Shown here: in pieces, positions 5,197 through 8,900 of the stretch
Numbering within the stretch: position 1 is the first letter of the stretch
How the letters are laid out: each line of letters starts with the position of its first letter
NCBI GenBank assembly: GCA_003230195.1
Contig: QIHH01000156.1
Coordinates: 1 to 8,900 of the forward strand
Source of the DNA: Gammaproteobacteria bacterium
GTDB taxonomy: Bacteria > Pseudomonadota > Gammaproteobacteria > SZUA-140
Length of the DNA: 8,900 bases
Direction: 5' to 3'
Program-made: the position numbers and the translations under genes
Notes under the pieces: model-generated
The model's input: the letters and a program-made list of their open reading frames with translations, nothing else
Told to the model about the DNA's origin: nothing
Databases searched by the model: none

Positions 5197-6371
5197 AACC
5201 GTTTCCGTTGCCGCTTCCACAGGGGATGAGTGCCGAGACATTTTTAGCGGAATATTGGCAAAAAAAACCGTTACTGATCAAGGCGGCATTTCCTAGTTTT
5301 AACACACCGTTGTCTCCCGATGAAATTGCAGGTATGGCATGTGAAGAGGGAATTGAATCGCGCCTTATTCTTGAGCGAGATGGCGATACGAAATGGCAGC
5401 TGAGTCATGGCCCATTTGATGAGTCGATTTTTTCCGAGCTACCACAAAGCCACTGGACACTTCTAATTCAGGAGGTGCATAAATATGTACCAGAATTGGC
5501 GCAGTTGCTGGAGTCGTTTCGCTTTATCCCTAACTGGCGCATCGATGACATCATGGTGAGTTATTCGCCGGTTGATGGTTCGGTTGGGCCACATGTCGAT
5601 CAATACGATGTCTTTTTATTGCAAGGTTTGGGACGAAAACGTTGGCAGGTATCGACAGCTGAAGCTTCTGATGGCGATCTGATTCCAGATATTGACCTGC
5701 AAATTCTCTCTTATTTTGAGGCAGAACAGTGTTGGGAGCTGGAAGAGGGCGATATGCTTTACCTGCCGCCGGGGGTCATCCATCATGGTGTTGCACTGGA
5801 AGAGAGTCTTACTTACTCGGTTGGTTTTCGAGCACCTGCTGAAGGCGATTTGATTACAAGCTTTATAGATTACCTTGCTGAAGAACGCTTCTCGCCTGAA
5901 CACTATCAAGACCCCGATTTAACGCTTCAGCAACACCCTGGTGAAATTAGCGCGGCGTCGTTACAGCGAGTGCGCGAGATCATTAATAGTATACCTGTCA
6001 ATGATGATGATCTAGCTTGCTGGTTTGGTCAGGTGGTGACAGAATCGAAGAGTGGCGAGCGGGTTGAACCTAATTCAAAGGCGTTGAGCGTTGATGCCTT
6101 TGTGAAGCGCTTTCAGCAAGAAGACACATTATTTCGCTGTGAATTGAGCCGCTTTGCTTGCATTGAACAGGAGAACGCTATGCTGTTGTTTGTTGCTGGA
6201 ACGCTGACGACGCTCAGTAGCGAGATGAAAGCGGCTGTCTATCTGCTATGTGATCAGCGAATGCATATTGCGACTGAGTGGGCGCCACTACTGGAAATCC
6301 CCGATAACATTGCATTGCTCTGTCGTCTGTATAACGAAGGACACCTGTATTTCGATAATGATCAGGGTTGA
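5187..6371 (+). CDS. roxA: Ribosomal oxygenase RoxA (YcfD), 50S L16 arginine hydroxylase
   Basis: This is a JmjC-type Fe(II)/2-oxoglutarate dioxygenase of 394 aa (E. coli YcfD has 373). The family hydroxylates a specific arginine of ribosomal protein L16 in the cytosol, using O2 and 2-oxoglutarate. Visible landmarks are FLAEYWQKKPLLIKAAFP (19-36) and SRL...D..WQ.SHGPF (58-77). The JmjC core has WRIDDIMVSYS (117-127), VGPHVDQYDVFLLQG with iron ligands H136 and D138, LEEGDMLYLPPGVIHHG with the third ligand H199, and YSVGFRAP. A helical dimerisation segment and a winged-helix C-terminal domain follow. The start is uncertain: GTG 5187, GTG 5193 (overlapping the mini-ORF stop) or ATG 5226; homologues usually have about ten residues before the FL..YWQKKPLL segment, which favours 5187 or 5193. 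It is the second main gene of the operon and overlaps the GNAT gene by 14 bases. Confidence 0.93.
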   Translation: MFVKPFPLPLPQGMSAETFLAEYWQKKPLLIKAAFPSFNTPLSPDEIAGMACEEGIESRLILERDGDTKWQLSHGPFDESIFSELPQSHWTLLIQEVHKYVPELAQLLESFRFIPNWRIDDIMVSYSPVDGSVGPHVDQYDVFLLQGLGRKRWQVSTAEASDGDLIPDIDLQILSYFEAEQCWELEEGDMLYLPPGVIHHGVALEESLTYSVGFRAPAEGDLITSFIDYLAEERFSPEHYQDPDLTLQQHPGEISAASLQRVREIINSIPVNDDDLACWFGQVVTESKSGERVEPNSKALSVDAFVKRFQQEDTLFRCELSRFACIEQENAMLLFVAGTLTTLSSEMKAAVYLLCDQRMHIATEWAPLLEIPDNIALLCRLYNEGHLYFDNDQG

Positions 6372-6780
6372 GCAAGTTGAGTGGGCAGCCAAGCAGACGT
6401 TGATTTGCCCCATCCGTGATGCGGTTTTTATTCAGGAGCAGAATGTGGCTGTTGAGCTGGAGTGGGATGGGTTGGATGCGCAGTGCATTCAGTTGTTGCT
6501 ACTCAACGGTGATGAGGCGATCGGTACGGCACGCATGACGATTAACGGCAAGATCGGGCGTATGGCTGTATTGCGTGAGCATAGAGGCTGTGGAGGTGGA
6601 AAGTTGCTATTGTCGAAAATGATTCGGATTGCACGTGAGGCACCGCTGACAGATGTGGTGCTGGATGCCCAGGTTCGCGCTATTTCCTTTTACCAGCCGT
6701 TTGGTTTTGAGGTGGTGAGTGGACTATTCATGGATGCGGGGATTGAGCACCGCAAAATGAGGTTGTTGCTGACAACATAA
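6358..6780 (+). CDS. GNAT-family N-acetyltransferase (YjcF/ElaA-like)
   Basis: ATG 6358 lies inside the roxA end (14-base overlap). The frame is open upstream to 6250, but the family begins close to VEWAAKQTLICPIRDAVFI, so 6358 is chosen, giving 140 aa. It is a single GNAT domain: the motif IRDAVFIQEQNV..ELEWDGLDAQ (about 20-43) is the hallmark of the YjcF/ElaA-like branch. IGTARM (about 60) leads into GRMAVLREHRGCGGGKLLL, which is the acetyl-CoA pyrophosphate loop, and VLDAQVRAISFYQPFGF and DAGIEHRKMRL close the fold. The pyrophosphate loop reads RGCGGGK, whereas the usual form is RG.G.G. The substrate is unknown; the transcriptional link to roxA and ppnN suggests, but does not prove, a role around translation or nucleotide stress. 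Its stop lies 13 bases from the end of the converging flavoprotein gene. Confidence 0.9.
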   Translation: MIRVEQVEWAAKQTLICPIRDAVFIQEQNVAVELEWDGLDAQCIQLLLLNGDEAIGTARMTINGKIGRMAVLREHRGCGGGKLLLSKMIRIAREAPLTDVVLDAQVRAISFYQPFGFEVVSGLFMDAGIEHRKMRLLLTT

Positions 6781-6793
6781 TGGGGAATGCTGA

Positions 6794-7987
6794 TTAAGTA
6801 TATTGTCCTGCACACCAGCCAGAAGCCCACGCCCACTGGAAATTGTACCCACCTAGCCAGCCGCTAACATCAACGACTTCACCGATAAAAAATAGTCCTT
6901 TGACTTGCGTGCTTTCCATTGTTTTAGATGAAAGCGCATTACAATCAACGCCGCCGATTGTCACCTCTGCTGTACGGTAACCTTCGGTGCCATTGGGTTT
7001 GATACTCCAGTGATGAATATACTCATTGATCTCTTCGAGTTGCGGTGATGAGAGTGATTGTAAGGTAGCGTCGAGTGGCAATCCTTTTAACAGAGTGGTG
7101 ACAATGCGTCTGGGTAGCCAGTGATGCAGTGCATTGTTTAAATGCAGTTGTGGGCGTTGCTGTTTCAATGCCTTCAATTCATCAATGATGGTGATCGCAG
7201 GGCAGAGATTCATTGATACTGTTTCACCCGCTTTCCAGTACGATGAAATTTGTAAAATCGCCGGGCCGCTGAGGCCGCGGTGAGTAAACAGGGTATTTTC
7301 CCTGAATCCTTGTCTGTCGGTGCTAACATGGGTATCAATGGCGATGCCTGAGAGTTCGGCGAGCTGAGCTTTATCGCTGGGCTGGAGCGTAAAGGGGACA
7401 AGCCCTGCGCGTGTCGGCCACACTTTGATGCCAAATTGTGCTGCGAGTTTGTAGCCAAAGGGAGATGCACCCATCTTGGGGATGGAGAGACCACCGCTGG
7501 CGACCACGAGTGATTTGCCGTGGTAATTACCCTGTTGAGTGCGCAGATCAAAGCCGTGATCAGTGTCGCGCTCAAATTTATCAACGGCAGTGATTTCTGT
7601 GTTGAGTACTATTTTCACACCTGCTAGGCGCGCTTCTATAAGTAGTATATTAAGTATATCTTTGGAGCTCTCATCGCAGAATAGCTGCCCATGGTCCCGC
7701 TCATGAAAGGGGATTTGATATTGCTCAACCAGCGCTAAAAAATCCCATTGAGTAAACCGACTCAGTGCTGATTTGCAGAAGTGCGGGTTATGAGAGAGGT
7801 AATTCTCTGCATCTATCTGGTAATTGGTAAAATTACAGCGGCCGCCGCCCGACATTAATATTTTTTTGCCCGTCTTGTTGGCGTGGTCAAGCACAATGAC
7901 ACTGCGGCCTCGTTTTCCCGCCTCAATGGCACACATTAGGCCGGAGGCGCTTGCACCGATAATAATAACGTCAGCTTGAGTTGTCAT
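6794..7987 (-). CDS. HI0933/YhiN-family FAD-dependent oxidoreductase
   Basis: The product is a 397-aa cytosolic flavoprotein, typical length for the family (TIGR00275-type; E. coli YhiN and Haemophilus HI0933 belong here). The N-terminus ADVIIIGASASGLMCAIEAG is the FAD Rossmann motif. KTGKKILMSGGGRCNFTN (38-55) is the strongest family signature, followed by LVVASGGLSIPKMGASPFG mid-protein and the C-terminal FIGEVVDVSGWLGGYNFQWAWASG (368-391), which binds the flavin. The second glycine of GxGxxG is serine here (G11-A-S13-A-S-G16). The physiological substrate of this family is poorly known; related BaiN proteins act on bile acid intermediates. No Shine-Dalgarno sequence is seen before ATG 7987 (pyrimidine-rich CTACACCCTGC), and a dyad with a candidate promoter lies upstream. 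It converges on the GNAT gene. Confidence 0.93.
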   Translation of the reverse strand: MTTQADVIIIGASASGLMCAIEAGKRGRSVIVLDHANKTGKKILMSGGGRCNFTNYQIDAENYLSHNPHFCKSALSRFTQWDFLALVEQYQIPFHERDHGQLFCDESSKDILNILLIEARLAGVKIVLNTEITAVDKFERDTDHGFDLRTQQGNYHGKSLVVASGGLSIPKMGASPFGYKLAAQFGIKVWPTRAGLVPFTLQPSDKAQLAELSGIAIDTHVSTDRQGFRENTLFTHRGLSGPAILQISSYWKAGETVSMNLCPAITIIDELKALKQQRPQLHLNNALHHWLPRRIVTTLLKGLPLDATLQSLSSPQLEEINEYIHHWSIKPNGTEGYRTAEVTIGGVDCNALSSKTMESTQVKGLFFIGEVVDVSGWLGGYNFQWAWASGWCAGQYT

Positions 7988-8014
7988 GCAGGGTGTAGCG
8001 AGAAGAGGTGGGTA

Positions 8015-8059
8015 CTGCGGTAATTGTTATGCGTTAGTGATGCGTAACAGTCACCGCAG
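8015..8059. promoter_or_regulatory. Strong 45-bp dyad (15-bp stem) between the OB-fold and flavoprotein genes
   Basis: CTGCGGT-A-ATTGTTA (8015-8029) pairs with TAACAGT-C-ACCGCAG (8045-8059), with one A/C mismatch and one G-T wobble, around a 15-base loop. No T-run follows on either strand, so it is not an ordinary intrinsic terminator. Inside it, ATGCGT is directly repeated at 8029 and 8040, 11 bp apart, about one helical turn. The position suits an operator for the flavoprotein gene or a transcript-processing hairpin. Confidence 0.55.
8026..8054 (-). promoter_or_regulatory. Candidate sigma-70 promoter for the flavoprotein gene, inside the dyad
   Basis: On the minus strand, GTGACT (8054-8049) and CATAAC (8031-8026) are separated by 17 bases, each matching four of six consensus positions. 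It points at the flavoprotein start 39 bases downstream. It overlaps the dyad, which would fit repression. Confidence 0.25.
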
Positions 8060-8066
8060 GGAACTG

Positions 8067-8471
8067 CTAGTGGTCGTGTGATTTTGCATGTGATGCAGTT
8101 TTTACATCGGCTTGTTTGATAGTCGCTTTTTCAACCAGCAGTGGGTATAGATAACCAAAACCAAAATCGGTATCCAGTGCAACGGTGCCTGTGATTGTCA
8201 CGTTGTCACCCACTGTAGCAGTCTCTGTGCTAGTGACGATCAGGTGGGCTGTATCGCCACTACCGGTACCATCCTCAAGGTGAATGAAGTTACGTTTCAT
8301 GATGCCGTTGTTTACCTTGGTCACGTGGCCCTGAATGATCACTGTTTTTCCGCTCAGGGCTATTTTTTCAAGATTAACGGCTTCAACTGTTTTTGTCGCA
8401 TCACTCGCGTGAGCGAAACCAAAGCCGAGCATCAACAATACTGCCAGAGCAGCCTTTTTATATAGACGCAT
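8067..8471 (-). CDS. Exported OB-fold protein (NrfJ-like), His-rich tail
   Basis: ATG 8471 is preceded by GAGGAG with 7 bases spacing; an in-frame ATG at 8486 lies inside that site and is rejected. The 134-aa product has a signal peptide (MRLYKKAALAVLLMLGFGFA) with a likely cut after AHA (residue 22). The mature part has a compact OB-fold of about 80 residues: GKTVIIQGHVTKVNNGIMKR, NFIHLEDGTG, then VGDNVTITGTV and DFGFGYLYPLLVEKA. The 'GIM.RNF.HL.DGTG' segment is shared by small periplasmic OB-fold proteins found near cytochromes and nitrite reductases. It ends in ASHAKSHDH, a short histidine cluster that could bind a metal. Periplasmic location is predicted and the ligand is unknown. Its Shine-Dalgarno overlaps the stop of a 31-aa membrane peptide, so the two are probably translationally coupled. 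Confidence 0.85.
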   Translation of the reverse strand: MRLYKKAALAVLLMLGFGFAHASDATKTVEAVNLEKIALSGKTVIIQGHVTKVNNGIMKRNFIHLEDGTGSGDTAHLIVTSTETATVGDNVTITGTVALDTDFGFGYLYPLLVEKATIKQADVKTASHAKSHDH

Positions 8472-8482
8472 GGGTGTTCTCC

Positions 8483-8578
8483 TCATTTAAAACGACCTGT
8501 CGTACGGAAGTAGCAGGTTATGGCTGCAGCAACTACTAGCCCAACCGTGATATAGAACGGCAAGACTTCTTGGTGCAT
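8483..8578 (-). CDS. 31-aa single-pass membrane peptide upstream of the OB-fold gene
   Basis: ATG 8578 to TGA 8483-8485 encodes MHQEVLPF, a hydrophobic helix (YITVGLVVAAAITCYF) and a basic end RTTGRFK. One short transmembrane helix with positive charges at the C-terminal end predicts N-out, C-in. The stop codon is embedded in the next gene's ribosome binding site (AAATGAGGAG), and the spacing to the OB-fold start is 11 bases, an operon-like arrangement that supports real translation. The weakness is the lack of a Shine-Dalgarno before ATG 8578. Function is unknown. Such tiny proteins often sit as accessory subunits of respiratory or membrane complexes, and the exported OB-fold neighbour would fit that, but this is inference. 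Confidence 0.6.
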   Translation of the reverse strand: MHQEVLPFYITVGLVVAAAITCYFRTTGRFK

Positions 8579-8600
8579 ATGAATTTATTCAGTGTGAACT

Positions 8601-8635
8601 AAAAAAGAGAACCAAGCAGATGCCCGGTTCTCTTT
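8601..8635 (-). terminator. Intrinsic terminator of the cold-shock gene
   Basis: AAAGAGAACC (8604-8613) pairs perfectly with GGTTCTCTTT (8626-8635), a 10-bp stem with a 12-base loop. Read on the minus strand, the stem is followed by six T residues (complement of the A-run at 8601-8606). It lies 29 bases beyond the cold-shock stop codon. Confidence 0.92.
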
Positions 8636-8664
8636 AAAATAATACTGAACAGGGCGGTTAGCCG

Positions 8665-8868
8665 TTATTCAGGAACTACGTTTGCAGCTGAAGGGCCTTT
8701 AGGGCCTTGCTCTACTTCGTAGCTAACCTTTTGACCTTCTGTAAGGGTCTTGAAGCCGTCGCCTGAAATTGCTCTGAAGTGAACGAATACATCGTCACCA
8801 CCGTTGTCCTGAGCGATAAAACCAAAGCCTTTTGAATCATTGAACCACTTAACTGTACCTGTTGCCAT
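8665..8868 (-). CDS. Cold-shock domain protein, CspA family
   Basis: The product has 67 aa, the whole length of a bacterial CspA-type protein: one OB-fold that binds single-stranded RNA and DNA in the cytosol and melts RNA secondary structure. MATGTVKWFNDSKGFGFI contains RNP1 (KGFGFI, 13-18); DDVFVHF holds RNP2 (VFVHF, 27-31). The end GPKGPSAANVVPE is typical. ATG 8868 is preceded by AAGGTGG; an in-frame GTG at 8877 lies inside that site and is rejected. The gene has its own intrinsic terminator. The promoter and any long 5' leader, which in cspA governs cold induction, fall beyond the window edge, so whether this copy is cold-inducible cannot be judged. Confidence 0.97.
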   Translation of the reverse strand: MATGTVKWFNDSKGFGFIAQDNGGDDVFVHFRAISGDGFKTLTEGQKVSYEVEQGPKGPSAANVVPE

Positions 8869-8900
8869 TACACCCACCTTTTTTATTCTGTTAAACCATT

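Noticed and set aside
6250..6357. Longer start for the GNAT gene
   Set aside because: It would overlap roxA by more than 120 bases and add 36 residues unlike the family.

Overview
The window looks like chromosomal DNA of a free-living gammaproteobacterium. The PpnN and RoxA (YcfD) proteins closely follow the enterobacterial and pseudomonad pattern, a porin tail ends in a terminal phenylalanine, and the large protein at the left edge carries a GlyGly-CTERM-type tail, which is mainly a gammaproteobacterial sorting signal. I cannot name the genus. No tRNA, rRNA, CRISPR array or intact insertion sequence was seen.

Layout. (1) 1-1507, + strand: the 3' part of a large secreted or surface protein. 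A region resembling hydrazine-synthase-alpha-like proteins is followed by three 85-residue Ig-like (DUF5011-type) repeats and a C-terminal sorting tail. The reading frame is broken by one base near 421-436. (2) 1659-2549, +: a membrane protein joining an N-terminal GYF_2 domain, one transmembrane helix and a pentapeptide-repeat domain. (3) 2550-2920: no intact gene, but the minus strand holds the last 44 codons of an outer-membrane porin, a gene relic. (4) 2951-3334, +: a group II truncated hemoglobin, converging through a shared bidirectional terminator with a small cysteine-containing protein of unknown function (3400-3573, -). (5) 3779-6780, +: a tight operon of ppnN (nucleotide 5'-monophosphate nucleosidase), roxA (ribosomal protein L16 arginine hydroxylase) and a GNAT acetyltransferase. 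A 16-codon mini-ORF sits between ppnN and roxA, overlapping both by ATGA/GTGA junctions. (6) 8868 down to 6794, all on the minus strand: a cold-shock protein with its own terminator, a 31-aa single-helix membrane peptide missed by length-limited gene finding, an exported OB-fold protein coupled to it, a strong dyad that overlaps a candidate promoter, and a HI0933/YhiN-type flavoprotein.

How the genes fit together. ppnN and roxA both touch growth control: PpnN sets purine nucleotide pools under (p)ppGpp, and RoxA modifies the ribosome in an oxygen-dependent way. Their joint transcription with a GNAT is plausible but its meaning is inferred. The rest is a series of short independent units. No clear new defence or biosynthetic system is visible. 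The most interesting items are the coupling mini-ORF, the hidden 31-aa membrane peptide, the porin relic, the broken sorted surface protein and the 45-bp dyad before the flavoprotein gene.
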